Of a DNA stretch of 29,810 nucleotides, positions 21,741-29,810 are shown piece by piece. This DNA is from JAXDBM01 sp964460245 (GTDB taxonomy: Bacteria; Desulfobacterota; Syntrophia; Syntrophales; Fen-1087). The notes below the pieces were generated by a model. It did no database searches. It was not told the origin of the DNA and saw nothing but the letters and a program-made list of their open reading frames with translations. The stretch is from the NCBI GenBank assembly GCA_964460245.1, contig CAYWTL010000025.1, positions 1 through 29,810 on the forward strand. The letters run 5' to 3'. Positions within the stretch are counted from its first letter, which is position 1; each line of letters begins with the position of its first letter. The position numbers and the translations under genes were made by a program.

Positions 21741-22670
21741 ATGGCGGCCAGGATCGGGCTCGCACTGGGAAGCGGTTCTGCGCGCGGCTGGGCGCATATC
21801 GGCGTCATTCGGCGCCTGCAGGAGGAGGGGCTTGGGATCGACCTGGTGTGCGGCACCTCGATCGGGGCTGTCGTCGCCGGCGCCTATGCCGCGGATTTTC
21901 TGGATCCGATGGACAGCTGGGTCCGCGAAATGAGCTGGTCGGACATCCTCGGCTTCATGGACGTGACCGTGCCGCGCTCCGGTCTCATCGAGGGGGGAAA
22001 GATCATCCAGTATTTCCGGGAGAATCTTTCCGATTCCCGCATCGAGGACCTGCCGGTCCCCTTCGGCGCCGTGGCTACGGACCTGAAGACGGGCAAGGAG
22101 GTCTGGCTGCAGAAAGGCTCCCTGATGGATGCCATTCGGGGCAGCATGTCCCTGCCGGGGATCCTGACCCCCTTTCTGTGCGAAGGCCAGTGGCTGGTGG
22201 ACGGGGGCCTGGTCAACCCCGTGCCCGTGTCGCTTTGCCGCGCGATGGGAGCGGACCTGGTCATCGCCGTCAACCTGAATTCGGACATCATGGGGAAGCC
22301 CAGGTTCACCCGGGTGCCCGGTCAGCCGCCGGCCGGGGAAGCGGCGCCGGAGGATCTGACCCTGCCGAAAAAGCTGGCGGCCTTTTTCAACGGCAAGCTG
22401 AAAGGGGCCAAGATCTCGCTTCTGAAGCGTTTCGGACCGGCGCGGACGGACCGGGGGCCGTCCCTGTTCGAGGTCATCGCCATGTCCATCAACATCATGC
22501 AGGACCGGATCACCCGCCAGCGGCTGGCCGGCGAGCCCCCCGACGTGCTGGTCTCGCCGCGCCTGAACCATATCGGCCTGCTGGAGTTCAACCGGGCCGC
22601 CGAAACGATCGAAGAGGGCCGCCATGCCATGGAGCGGATGATGCCGCTTCTGCGGGACATGCTCGAGTAA
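21741..22670 (+). CDS. Patatin-like phospholipase family protein (RssA/NTE type)
   Basis: A 309-residue serine hydrolase with the patatin Ser-Asp dyad. The oxyanion loop is GSGSARG (10-16), the nucleophile is Ser40 in GTSIG, and the acid is Asp155 in DGG. LGSGSARGWAHIGVIRRLQEEG and GSMSLPGILTPF are typical of bacterial RssA/NTE-like members; the lipid substrate is unknown. No signal peptide is seen, so it acts in the cytoplasm or at the inner membrane. ATG at 21741 follows GGGGGAGA; the frame extends to 21696 without family sequence. It is a single gene, divergent from the transporter remnant and convergent with trmFO. Confidence 0.93.
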   Translation: MAARIGLALGSGSARGWAHIGVIRRLQEEGLGIDLVCGTSIGAVVAGAYAADFLDPMDSWVREMSWSDILGFMDVTVPRSGLIEGGKIIQYFRENLSDSRIEDLPVPFGAVATDLKTGKEVWLQKGSLMDAIRGSMSLPGILTPFLCEGQWLVDGGLVNPVPVSLCRAMGADLVIAVNLNSDIMGKPRFTRVPGQPPAGEAAPEDLTLPKKLAAFFNGKLKGAKISLLKRFGPARTDRGPSLFEVIAMSINIMQDRITRQRLAGEPPDVLVSPRLNHIGLLEFNRAAETIEEGRHAMERMMPLLRDMLE

Positions 22671-22743
22671 GGCGGGCGGCATCGGCAGGTTGCGGATATT
22701 TCGCTTCGTAACGGCGCGTCCCGCCACCGGTTCCCTCAGGGCG

Positions 22744-24063
22744 TTACGGTGCTGAAATCCCGTTCAGCCATTCCCTCAAGTCAGCCAGGGCGCGCTCGGC
22801 GTAGGCCTTTCCCCGGTCCCTTCGGGTGACGTTTCCCGTCAGCGGCGGAAAGAGCCCGAAATTCACGTTCATCGGCTGATAGTTCCGGGCGTCCGCATCG
22901 GCGATGTGGCGCAGCAGGGCCACCAGGGCCGTCGTTTCCGGGGGCAGGGGAACGTCCCGGCCGGCCCGGATCCGCGGCGCGTTCAGGCCGGCCAGGAGGC
23001 CCATGGCGGCCGATTCCACGTAGCCTTCGACTCCCGTGATCTGTCCGGCGAACAGGATGCGGTCGTGCCCGCGGAGCTGGAGGGTCTTTGCCAGCAGGGC
23101 GGGGGCGTTGATGAAGGTGTTGCGGTGGATGCTTCCGTGGCGGACGAATTCGGCGTGCTCCAACCCCGGGATCATCCGGAAGATGCGCCGCTGCTCCGGC
23201 CAGGTCAGGCGCGTCTGAAAGCCCACCAGGTTGAACATCGTCATCGCCCGGTTCTCCGGGCGGAGCTGGACGACCGCGTAGGGTCTCCTTCCGGTTTTCG
23301 GGTCGACGAGGCCGACGGGCTTCATCGGCCCGAAGACCAGCGTCCGGATCCCCCGGCGTGCCAGCACTTCCACGGGCAGGCACCCTTCGAAGCACTTCAC
23401 CGACTCGAAGGACCGGACCGGCGCTTCCTCCCCTTCCGTCAGTGCCTTCCAGAAGAGTTCGTATTCATTCCTTTCCAGGGGGCAGTTCAGGTAGTCCCCC
23501 TCGCCGCTCTCGTAGCGCGATGCGCGGAAGACCTTTGCGAAGTCGATGGAGTCCGCCTCGACAATCGGCGAGATCGCATCGTAGAAGTACAGCGCGTCCG
23601 CGCCGGTGAGGCGCCCGATGGCCCCGGCGAGCGGATCGGAGGTCAGCGGTCCCGTGGCGAGGATCACCGGCTCCCCCTCGGGAATGTCCGTGACCTCTTC
23701 CCGGACGATCCGCAGCTCGGGCAGCGCGGACAGGCGGTTTTCGATGTGGCGGGAAAAATCGGCGCGGTTGACGGCCAGGGCCCGGCCGGCCGGGACCGCC
23801 GTGGCATCGGCGGCCTCCAGGATCAGCGAGTCCAGCAGGCGCATTTCCTCCTTCAGCAGGCCGACGGCGTTTTCCAGGCCGGCGGCTCGCAAAGAGTTGC
23901 TGCAGACGAGCTCCGCCAGCAGCGGAGTCTGGTGGGCCGGCGAAAAACGCTGCGGCCGCATCTCGTAGAGAACCGCTGCGTGTCCCCGCCGGGCGATCTG
24001 CCACGCCGCCTCGCAGCCGGCCAGGCCGCCGCCGACAATGACGATGGGGGCGTCGGGCTTCAT
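22744..24063 (-). CDS. trmFO: Folate-dependent tRNA (uracil-5)-methyltransferase TrmFO
   Basis: Methylates U54 in the T-loop of tRNAs to ribothymidine, using methylenetetrahydrofolate and FAD. The 439-residue protein has the FAD-binding IVIVGGGLAGCEAAWQIARRGH at residues 7-28, the ELVCSNSLRA block with a conserved Cys, KCFEGCLPVEVLARRG with the second conserved Cys, and FAGQITGVEGYVESAAMGL. It follows topA by 31 bases; dprA-topA-trmFO is a common operon. All tRNAs in this window have a T at position 54 of the loop, as expected for a substrate. Confidence 0.97.
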   Translation of the reverse strand: MKPDAPIVIVGGGLAGCEAAWQIARRGHAAVLYEMRPQRFSPAHQTPLLAELVCSNSLRAAGLENAVGLLKEEMRLLDSLILEAADATAVPAGRALAVNRADFSRHIENRLSALPELRIVREEVTDIPEGEPVILATGPLTSDPLAGAIGRLTGADALYFYDAISPIVEADSIDFAKVFRASRYESGEGDYLNCPLERNEYELFWKALTEGEEAPVRSFESVKCFEGCLPVEVLARRGIRTLVFGPMKPVGLVDPKTGRRPYAVVQLRPENRAMTMFNLVGFQTRLTWPEQRRIFRMIPGLEHAEFVRHGSIHRNTFINAPALLAKTLQLRGHDRILFAGQITGVEGYVESAAMGLLAGLNAPRIRAGRDVPLPPETTALVALLRHIADADARNYQPMNVNFGLFPPLTGNVTRRDRGKAYAERALADLREWLNGISAP

Positions 24064-24094
24064 CGCAAGACCGGATCGCCTGCCGCGGGGCGGA

Positions 24095-26428
24095 CTAGGC
24101 TTTGGGTTTCATGATGTTCTTGCATTCGGGGTAGCCGGTGCATCCGAGGAAAGTTCCGAACCGCCCCCGCCGGACCGCCATGGGCCGCCCGCACTTGTCG
24201 CAGGGCGTGTCCGTTACTTCGGGCTCCCGCGAACGCGCGCCGCCGCCCTGGCCCTTCTTGATCTTCACGATGTTCTGGCAATCGGGATAGCCGGAGCAGC
24301 CGAGAAAGGCGCCGTAGCGCCCCTTCTTGACGACCATGGGCCGGCCGCACTTTTCGCAGGAGACGTCGCTGACTTCCTCCTTGACGGGCGTGATGGCGCC
24401 GTTCTCGTCTTTTTGAATGTTGACGACATTCCGGCATTCCGGGTAGCCGGAGCAGCCGAGAAAGGTCCCGTAGCGGCCGTTCTTGACGACCATGGGGCGC
24501 CCGCACTTTTCGCAGGCGTGATCCGACTCCACCGCCCGGGGATCCGGCGGGACGATCTCCCCTTCCGCATTGCGGGTGAAGTTCCCCGTGTTCTTGCAGT
24601 CCGGGTAGTTCGAACAGGCCAGGAATTCCCCGTTCTTCCCCCACTTGACCACCATGGGGCTGCCGCATTTTTCGCAGACCAGGTCGGTGGGCGTCTCCTG
24701 ACCTTTAACTTTCCGCATTTCCGTCTTGGCCTGTTTCAGCTCCTGCTCGAAGGGCAGGTAGAACCCGTTGAGCGTCTCGTGGCGCGTCGTCTTGCCTTCC
24801 TCGATCATGTCGAGCCGGCTCTCCATCTCGGCGGTGAAGGCGACGTCGAGTTCCCGCGGGAAATTCTTGACCAGGAGTTCCGTCACGATCGCGCCCAGGT
24901 CGGTGGGGTGGAAGCGCCCCTTTTCCAGCCGCACGTATTCCCGGTCCTGGATCGTGCCGAGGATCGCCGCATAGGTGCTCGGGCGGCCGATGCCCCGCTC
25001 CTCGAGTTCGCGGACCAGCGAAGCCTCCGTGAAGCGGGGTGGCGGCTGGGTGAATTTCTGCTCCGGCTTTAGCGAGAGCAGCTTCAGCGTCTCCCGCTCC
25101 GACACCGCGGGCAGCAGCCTGCCGAACTCGCCCTCCTCGCCATTTCCGTTGCCGTTGTCCTTGCCCTCCGTGTAGACGATCGTGAAGCCCGCGAATTTCA
25201 TGACCGAGCCCTGGGCGCGGAAGACGCAATGGGCGGCGGTGATGTCGATCGTGGTCTGATCGAAGACGGCCGGGTTCATCTGGCTGGCGACAAAACGGTT
25301 CCAGATGAGCTGGTAGAGCCGGAACTGGTCGCCGCTCAGGTGCCCCTTGATGTCCTGGGGCCGGTAGGTCATGGAGGACGGCCGAATGGCCTCGTGGGCG
25401 TCCTGCGCCTTACCGGTGTTCTGGTAGGTCCGGGCCTTGGCGGGCAGGTATTGGGGTTCGTAGTTCTCCCGGATGTAGGACCGGGCCGCCCGCAGGGCCT
25501 CGTCGGCGATGCGCACGGAGTCGGTCCGCATGTACGTGATCAGCCCCACGGAGCCCTCCTTGCCCAGTTCGATGCCCTCGTAGAGCTTCTGCGCCACGCT
25601 CATCGTCTTCTTGGCGGAGAACCCCAGCTTTCGGGAGGCCTCCTGCTGGAGCTTGCTGGTCGTGAAGGGCGGGGATGGGGATCTCCGCGTCTCCTTCTTT
25701 TCCACCCGGACCACCACGAAGGCCGCGCGGTTCAGCTTTTCCACGAGGGCGGCCGACTGGTCCCCGTTGCCGACCTTTGCCTTCCGGTCGTAGATCTTGA
25801 TGAGGCGGGCTTCGAAGGGGGGCGGATTGGCGCCCTCCAGCGTTGCCGTGATGTTCCAGTACTCCTCGGCGACGAACTTCCGGATTTCCTCCTCACGGTC
25901 GCAGATCATGCGGACCGCCACGGACTGGACGCGACCGGCGCTCAGTCCGCGCTTGACCTTTTCCCAGAGGAGAGGGCTGATCTTGTACCCCACCAGCCGG
26001 TCCAGGATCCGCCGGGCCTGCTGGGCCTCATATTTGTTGAAATCGAGCTCTTTGGGGTGACTGAGCGCCTCCAGGATCGTGTTTTTCGTCAGGTCGTTGA
26101 AGAGGACCCGGTAAATCTTCTTGTCCTTGCGGCCGACCTCTTCGGCAATGTGCCAGGCGATCGCCTCTCCCTCGCGGTCCGGATCGGGTGCCAGAAAGAT
26201 GTTCGTGACGCCTTTGGCCGCTTTCTTCAGCTCCGACAGGGTCTTCTTTTTGGTCTCGATCACCTGGTACGTGGGCGTGAAATTCTGCTTCATGTCGATG
26301 CCCAGGGCGCTCTTCGGCAGGTCCTTGACGTGCCCCATGGATGCGCGGACGTCGAATTCCGGGCCCACGTATTTCCGGATGGTTTTGACCTTGGTCGGCG
26401 ATTCCACGATGATGAGAGAGTCGGGCAT
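24095..26428 (-). CDS. topA: DNA topoisomerase I with four C-terminal zinc fingers
   Basis: Type IA topoisomerase that relaxes negative supercoils. The 777-residue protein has the TOPRIM domain (LIIVESPTKVKTI at 5-17; acidic DPDRE at 82-86), RRILDRLVGYKISPLLW, and GLSAGRVQSVAVR. Catalytic Tyr299 is in GLITYMRTDS, and ERGIGRPSTYA also belongs to the core. The C-terminus carries four C4 zinc ribbons of the form CEKCG..M..K.G..G.FL.C..YP.C, where many homologues have two or three; these bind single-stranded DNA. It starts five bases after the dprA stop, so the two are cotranscribed. Confidence 0.98.
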   Translation of the reverse strand: MPDSLIIVESPTKVKTIRKYVGPEFDVRASMGHVKDLPKSALGIDMKQNFTPTYQVIETKKKTLSELKKAAKGVTNIFLAPDPDREGEAIAWHIAEEVGRKDKKIYRVLFNDLTKNTILEALSHPKELDFNKYEAQQARRILDRLVGYKISPLLWEKVKRGLSAGRVQSVAVRMICDREEEIRKFVAEEYWNITATLEGANPPPFEARLIKIYDRKAKVGNGDQSAALVEKLNRAAFVVVRVEKKETRRSPSPPFTTSKLQQEASRKLGFSAKKTMSVAQKLYEGIELGKEGSVGLITYMRTDSVRIADEALRAARSYIRENYEPQYLPAKARTYQNTGKAQDAHEAIRPSSMTYRPQDIKGHLSGDQFRLYQLIWNRFVASQMNPAVFDQTTIDITAAHCVFRAQGSVMKFAGFTIVYTEGKDNGNGNGEEGEFGRLLPAVSERETLKLLSLKPEQKFTQPPPRFTEASLVRELEERGIGRPSTYAAILGTIQDREYVRLEKGRFHPTDLGAIVTELLVKNFPRELDVAFTAEMESRLDMIEEGKTTRHETLNGFYLPFEQELKQAKTEMRKVKGQETPTDLVCEKCGSPMVVKWGKNGEFLACSNYPDCKNTGNFTRNAEGEIVPPDPRAVESDHACEKCGRPMVVKNGRYGTFLGCSGYPECRNVVNIQKDENGAITPVKEEVSDVSCEKCGRPMVVKKGRYGAFLGCSGYPDCQNIVKIKKGQGGGARSREPEVTDTPCDKCGRPMAVRRGRFGTFLGCTGYPECKNIMKPKA

Positions 26429-26433
26429 AACGG

Positions 26434-27579
26434 TTATGGCTCCTTGCGCGTGTAAGTTTTGCCGGGCTTCTGCTCTACGATTCCCCGCAGTTCGAGGGTG
26501 AGGAGCGTGCCGAGCACCTCGCGGGCCGGCAGGCCGGTTGCTGCGACGATCCGGTCGATGTGCGCGGGCTTTTGCGACAGGGCCTGCCAGACCGCTTTTT
26601 CGGTTTCCGCGAGGGCGGTGCCGGGCGACGGTTTCTCTCCCGGAGTTTGCCCCTGCGCCGGCCGCGGCCGCGGCTCCGGCCGGACCTGCGTCCGTTCCCG
26701 GTCGACCTGGGGGAGGATCTCATCGAGGATGTCGTCGACGTCTTCGATCAGCTTGGCCCCCTGTTTGATCAACTGGTTCGTGCCCCTCGACCCGGAGGAA
26801 TCGATGCTTCCGGGAACGGCAAACACCTCCCGGCCCTGCTCCAGGGCGATGCGGGCCGTGATGAGGGAGCCGCTCTTCTGGCTGGCCTCAACAACCGCCA
26901 CCCCAAGGGAGATCCCGCTGATGATGCGGTTCCGCGCGGGGAAGTTCGGGGCGTTGGGCGGCGTGCCGAGGGGGAATTCCGAGACCAGCGCGCCCTGCCG
27001 TGCGATCTCGCCGTAGAGGCTTTCGTTTTCCGGGGGATAGACGACATCCAGGCCGCATCCCAGCACGGCGATCGTCCTTCCCTTTCCGGCCAGGGCGCCC
27101 CGGTGCGCCGCCGAATCGATGCCCCGGGCCAGGCCGCTCACCACGGTGACGCCCCGCAGGGCCAGCTCGCGGCACAGCCTTTCCGTCGTGTATTTTCCGT
27201 AGGCGCTGGCCGCCCGGGACCCCACGACCGCCACGCAGACATCATCCCCGTCCAGGTCGCCCTTTACGTACAGATAGGCCGGGTGGTCGTCCGTGGCCAG
27301 GAGCAGCGGCGGATAAAGGGGGTCCCGCGAGGTGACGATGGTAACGCCTGCCCGTCCGGCACGATCGATCTCCTGGTCGGCCTTCCTCCAGTTCGTGAAG
27401 GCTTTGATCCGAGAGGCCGACTTCGCCCCGATCCCCGGAACGGTCTGAAGCATCGACAGCGGCGCCGCGAAGACATCCCGGGGGGAGCCGAAGGCGTCCA
27501 GCAGCGACTGAAAGCCCACATTGCCGATCCCTTCCACCTGTTTCAAGGCGATCCAGTATTTCAAATCCCGGTTTTGCAT
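26434..27579 (-). CDS. dprA: DNA-processing protein DprA
   Basis: DprA loads RecA on incoming single-stranded DNA during natural transformation and is widespread in other bacteria too. The 381-residue protein has N-terminal helix-hairpin-helix segments (VEGIGNVGFQSLLDAFGS and LQTVPGIGAKSASRIKAF). The Rossmann-like core is VAVVGSRAASAYG, VVSGLARGIDSAAHRGAL, AVLGCGLDVVYPPEN, FPARNRIISGIS and SGSLITARIALEQGREVFAVPGS. A Pro/Arg-rich linker leads to a winged helix (IDRIVAATGLPAREVLGTLLTLELRGIV). ATG at 27579 is chosen because family sequence begins there, although its ribosome-binding site is weak; the open frame runs far upstream to 28116 with no family sequence. Confidence 0.95.
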   Translation of the reverse strand: MQNRDLKYWIALKQVEGIGNVGFQSLLDAFGSPRDVFAAPLSMLQTVPGIGAKSASRIKAFTNWRKADQEIDRAGRAGVTIVTSRDPLYPPLLLATDDHPAYLYVKGDLDGDDVCVAVVGSRAASAYGKYTTERLCRELALRGVTVVSGLARGIDSAAHRGALAGKGRTIAVLGCGLDVVYPPENESLYGEIARQGALVSEFPLGTPPNAPNFPARNRIISGISLGVAVVEASQKSGSLITARIALEQGREVFAVPGSIDSSGSRGTNQLIKQGAKLIEDVDDILDEILPQVDRERTQVRPEPRPRPAQGQTPGEKPSPGTALAETEKAVWQALSQKPAHIDRIVAATGLPAREVLGTLLTLELRGIVEQKPGKTYTRKEP

Positions 27580-27640
27580 CGATGGATTATTCCCAGCCCG
27601 TTTTCCCGCGACCGGTCCAAAAGCACGGAAGAGGCGGGAA

Positions 27641-27668
27641 GATATATATGATATTTTCAGGCTGTCAA
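27641..27668 (-). promoter_or_regulatory. Promoter of the dprA-topA-trmFO operon
   Basis: On the minus strand, perfect TTGACA (27663-27668), a 16-base spacer, then TATATC (27641-27646). It lies about 60 bases upstream of the dprA start in an AT-rich divergent spacer. Confidence 0.6.
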
Positions 27669-27690
27669 GCAATTTCCGGGAGAAAAATCG

Positions 27691-27719
27691 TTGCGTTCTT
27701 TTTTTCTTTGGATTAGAAA
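27691..27719 (+). promoter_or_regulatory. Candidate promoter of the exported protein gene
   Basis: TTGCGT (27691-27696), a 17-base spacer, then TAGAAA (27714-27719). It is divergent from the dprA promoter, with the start codon 30 bases downstream. Confidence 0.35.
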
Positions 27720-27748
27720 GATGAAGATAACGGATCGGGGAGTGCCTC

Positions 27749-29464
27749 ATGAGGCGGCAATATTGCCTGATTGTTTCCATCGCTTTTCTGCTGTTTTTCC
27801 TGATGATCGGCTCCCTGTCCATGCCCCGGGTCGTCCGCACCGGCCATGCGGACCCGGCGGACCCGCCGAAGGCGGCGAAAACGCCGCCCATCCTGACTTT
27901 TTCCCCCAAAGAAATCGACATGGGTCTCCTGAGCTCCGGCAGAGCGCTTCGGGGGATCGTCACGCTCCGGAACGGCGGTTCCGAGCCGCTGAAATGGTCT
28001 GCCGCCGTGCCCGAAGGCTGGACGGCTACCGGCCGGGAAACGCTCGGCGGCGCCATCCAGGACGAAGCGGCGGAGATGCGAATCCAGCTCCAGGTGCTCC
28101 ATGACGACCTTTCCAATCACAAGGGCAGGGCTGAAAAATCGCCTCTGCCGGTCCGGTTGACCCTGGAAGCGGGAGATCAGATCATGAGCGCGACCCGAAG
28201 CCTGGACACAGGCGAACACCGGGAAACAGTCTATCTACAGTCCAACGGCGGCCCCGGCTCCCTTCATTTCACTTTCCGGCTGGTGGACAGGAGCACGGAG
28301 CCGCTGATCGGGATCAGCCCGGTCCGGGTGGATTTCGGGGTGGCGGTGCAGGGCGAGCAGGTCAGCAAGCGGATCCGGCTGAACAATCAGGGCTGGAACA
28401 CGCTGAAGTGGAAGGCCTTCTCCTACGGGGCGAAATCGGACCGGGGAGACATGTCTCCGGCCATCCGCGGCAAGCTGGTTTCCTTTTTCAGCGAAGAAGC
28501 CCTTGACAACGGCCTTTACACGGAACCACGGCATATGAAGGATCGGCTGGAGCTGAAAGGAAAATGGACCCGGGAGCAGGGATATCCGTCCGCGCCGGAG
28601 GAGGGCGGTTCGTTGCGCTACCGCTTTACGGGAACCGGCATCTCCGTCTATGTCCGGAAAGGCCCGGACAAAGGGCAACTGGCCGTTTTCCTGGACGACA
28701 GGTTCCTCTTTCAGCAGGATGCCCTCGCGGAGCACGCGGAATGCGCCGAAATCCCGGTGGCCGAGGGGCTGCCGAATACGGCCCACACCCTGGCGCTGGT
28801 GAACCGGAACGCCCCGGTCACCGTCGAGGGGATCCGGGTTTACGGGAGCGACGTCATGAGGCTGCATCCCGCCGGAATCGCCCTCTCCCCCCAGGAAGGC
28901 GTGGCGACCCGCCAGACCAACTATGTCAACATCGCGGTCGACACCCGCAAGCTCGTTCCGGGCCATTATGGAGGTTTCGTCGCGTTCGATTCCAACGGCG
29001 GCCGGGCGGATGTCGAGCTTTCCCTGGAAATCGTGCAGGACAACGTTCCGAAAGTACTGGACGTCTACCGGTACATCCGGGATGCGGATTATTTTTTGAC
29101 GACCAATCCTCAGGCCGAGTCCCCGGTGCTGCAGGCGCGGGGATATCGGAAGCAGGGCGTCGCCTTCCGCCTGTTCAGCCCCGGGGTCCCCGGGACGACT
29201 GAATTCTACCGGTGGTTTCACCCGGCCCGGGGGGACCACTTCTACGGGTACCATTTGAAGAGTGCCAAACGTCCCATGCAGGGCTACGTCCTGGAGGGGA
29301 CGATCGGCAACATCGCCACGTCCCGACTGACCGCCACGCGGGAGCTGTACCGCTGGTATCACCCCTCCCGCAGGCAGTATTTTTTCACCGTGGATCCGAA
29401 GGGCGAGGGCATTCAGAAAAAGGGCTATCAATTCGACGGGATCGCCGGGTATGTGCGGCCCTGA
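27749..29464 (+). CDS. Exported multi-domain protein: ASH/BACON-like repeats, Gal-binding-like domain, DUF5648-like repeats
   Basis: A 571-residue envelope or secreted protein of unknown role. Residues 7-24 form a signal or anchor helix. Two ASH-like Ig segments follow: ILTFSPKEIDMGLLSSG (about 48-90) and IGISPVRVDFGVAVQG (about 187-225). A galactose-binding-like segment (about 262-366) has GTGISVYV, FLDDRFLF and LPNTAHTLALV. A BACON-like segment (about 375-428) includes PGHYGGFVAFDSNGG. The C-terminus (about 438-571) has three DUF5648-like repeats: VYRYIRDADYFLTTNP; FYRWFHPARGDHFYGY; LYRWYHPSRRQYFFTVDP, ending GYQFDGIAGYV. ATG at 27749 follows GGGGAG at 27737-27742. No neighbour hints at its job; carbohydrate or surface binding is inferred from domain type only. 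Confidence 0.88.
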   Translation: MRRQYCLIVSIAFLLFFLMIGSLSMPRVVRTGHADPADPPKAAKTPPILTFSPKEIDMGLLSSGRALRGIVTLRNGGSEPLKWSAAVPEGWTATGRETLGGAIQDEAAEMRIQLQVLHDDLSNHKGRAEKSPLPVRLTLEAGDQIMSATRSLDTGEHRETVYLQSNGGPGSLHFTFRLVDRSTEPLIGISPVRVDFGVAVQGEQVSKRIRLNNQGWNTLKWKAFSYGAKSDRGDMSPAIRGKLVSFFSEEALDNGLYTEPRHMKDRLELKGKWTREQGYPSAPEEGGSLRYRFTGTGISVYVRKGPDKGQLAVFLDDRFLFQQDALAEHAECAEIPVAEGLPNTAHTLALVNRNAPVTVEGIRVYGSDVMRLHPAGIALSPQEGVATRQTNYVNIAVDTRKLVPGHYGGFVAFDSNGGRADVELSLEIVQDNVPKVLDVYRYIRDADYFLTTNPQAESPVLQARGYRKQGVAFRLFSPGVPGTTEFYRWFHPARGDHFYGYHLKSAKRPMQGYVLEGTIGNIATSRLTATRELYRWYHPSRRQYFFTVDPKGEGIQKKGYQFDGIAGYVRP

Positions 29465-29483
29465 AAACCGCCTTGATTTGGTC

Positions 29484-29512
29484 TTGACAAAACGCGCCAA
29501 AGGGGTTATTTA
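29484..29512 (+). promoter_or_regulatory. Promoter of the tRNA-Arg/His/Arg cluster
   Basis: Perfect TTGACA (29484-29489), a 17-base spacer, then TATTTA (29507-29512). The first tRNA begins 33 bases after the -10. It lies just after the stop of the exported protein gene. Confidence 0.5.
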
Positions 29513-29545
29513 GCCTGCTCTTTAAGCATGAGTGAAGCCGGATGC

Positions 29546-29622
<77 letters not shown>

Positions 29623-29631
29623 GATCAATAT

Positions 29632-29709
29632 GGTGGGTGTAGCTCAGTTGGTTAGAGTGCCGGGTTGTGGCCCCGGAGGTCGAGGGTTCAAATCCCTTCA
29701 CTCACCCCA
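29632..29709 (+). tRNA. tRNA-His (GTG)
   Basis: The anticodon loop TTGTGGC on stem CCGGG/CCCGG gives GTG. The acceptor GTGGGTG (29633-29639) pairs with CACTCAC (29699-29705). The extra G at 29632 faces C at 29706, the G-1:C73 pair that marks tRNA-His and is read by HisRS. The T arm is GAGGG/CCCTT with loop TTCAAAT, and CCA is encoded at 29707-29709. Confidence 0.97.
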
Positions 29710-29738
29710 TAATTTGTTCTTTCGGTAAGAAAACAAAA

Positions 29739-29810
29739 GCGCCCGTAGCTCAGTTGGATAGAGTCGCAGACTTCGAATCTGTTGGTCGTACGTTCGAGTC
29801 GTACCGGGCG
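29739..29810 (+). tRNA. tRNA-Arg (TCG), cut by the window end
   Basis: The anticodon stem GCAGA/TCTGT with loop CTTCGAA gives TCG, for CGA-type codons. The D stem is GCTC/GAGT. The T stem GTACG/CGTAC with loop TTCGAGT is perfect. The acceptor 5' strand GCGCCCG pairs with CGGGCG at 29805-29810. The last acceptor base, the discriminator and the CCA fall outside the window. Confidence 0.95.

Noticed and set aside
22707..22748. CGTAACG/CGTTACG inverted repeat between patatin and trmFO
   Set aside because: The arms are only seven bases with a 28-base loop and no T-tract, and one arm runs into trmFO, so it was not listed as a terminator.
22906..26455. Long plus-strand frames over trmFO and topA
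   Set aside because: They are low-complexity antisense shadows of two firmly identified genes.

Overview
The window is GC-rich and tightly packed. It reads as chromosomal core sequence from an anaerobic member of the Desulfobacterota (former Deltaproteobacteria), perhaps the Syntrophales. That placement is an inference from gene content: a PxxKW cysteine-rich protein, an IHF/MerR pair after pheT, a trpS-scpA-scpB-rluB run, and a single thrS-to-pheT cluster. No mobile element, phage, CRISPR array or recognisable defence island is visible.

Layout, left to right. (1) Positions 1-825, plus strand: the 3' end of rnhB (cut by the window) and a yraN-family gene. (2) 916-3282, minus strand: a two-gene operon, UDP-glucuronate decarboxylase then an animal-type UDP-glucose dehydrogenase. 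Together they convert UDP-glucose to UDP-xylose. (3) 3613-5542, plus strand: rsmI, a small protein with a PopZ/DUF2497-like C-terminus, and a PgsA-type phosphatidyltransferase. (4) 5643-13240, plus strand: tRNA-Val, then the translation operon thrS-infC-rpmI-rplT-pheS-pheT-ihfA-merR, ending in a strong intrinsic terminator. infC appears to start with the rare codon ATA. (5) 13273-13554, minus strand: the PxxKW protein, followed by a roughly 500-base non-coding stretch. (6) 14073-17948, plus strand: an HU gene; a trpS-scpA-scpB-rluB run with overlapping or abutting genes; an IHF-beta-like gene with its own promoter and a GNRA-loop terminator. (7) 18079-21597, minus strand: a RadC-family gene, an iron superoxide dismutase, an acyl-CoA synthetase, and the frameshifted C-terminal half of a bile-acid/sodium-symporter-like transporter. 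(8) 21741-22670, plus strand: a patatin-like phospholipase. (9) 22744-27579, minus strand: dprA-topA-trmFO. (10) 27749-29464, plus strand: a multi-domain exported protein with ASH/BACON-like and DUF5648-like modules. (11) 29546-29810, plus strand: tRNA-Arg(TCT), tRNA-His(GTG) and tRNA-Arg(TCG), the last cut by the window end.

Most genes serve translation (three aminoacyl-tRNA synthetases, IF3, L20, L35, rRNA and tRNA modification), chromosome organisation (ScpAB, three HU/IHF-family proteins, TopA, DprA) and envelope or lipid metabolism. I did not find a convincing new multi-gene system. The items most worth a second look are the exported mosaic protein, the small PopZ-like protein, the animal-type UGDH/UXS pair, the ATA start of infC, the frameshifted transporter, and a tRNA-Arg with two unpaired stem positions.
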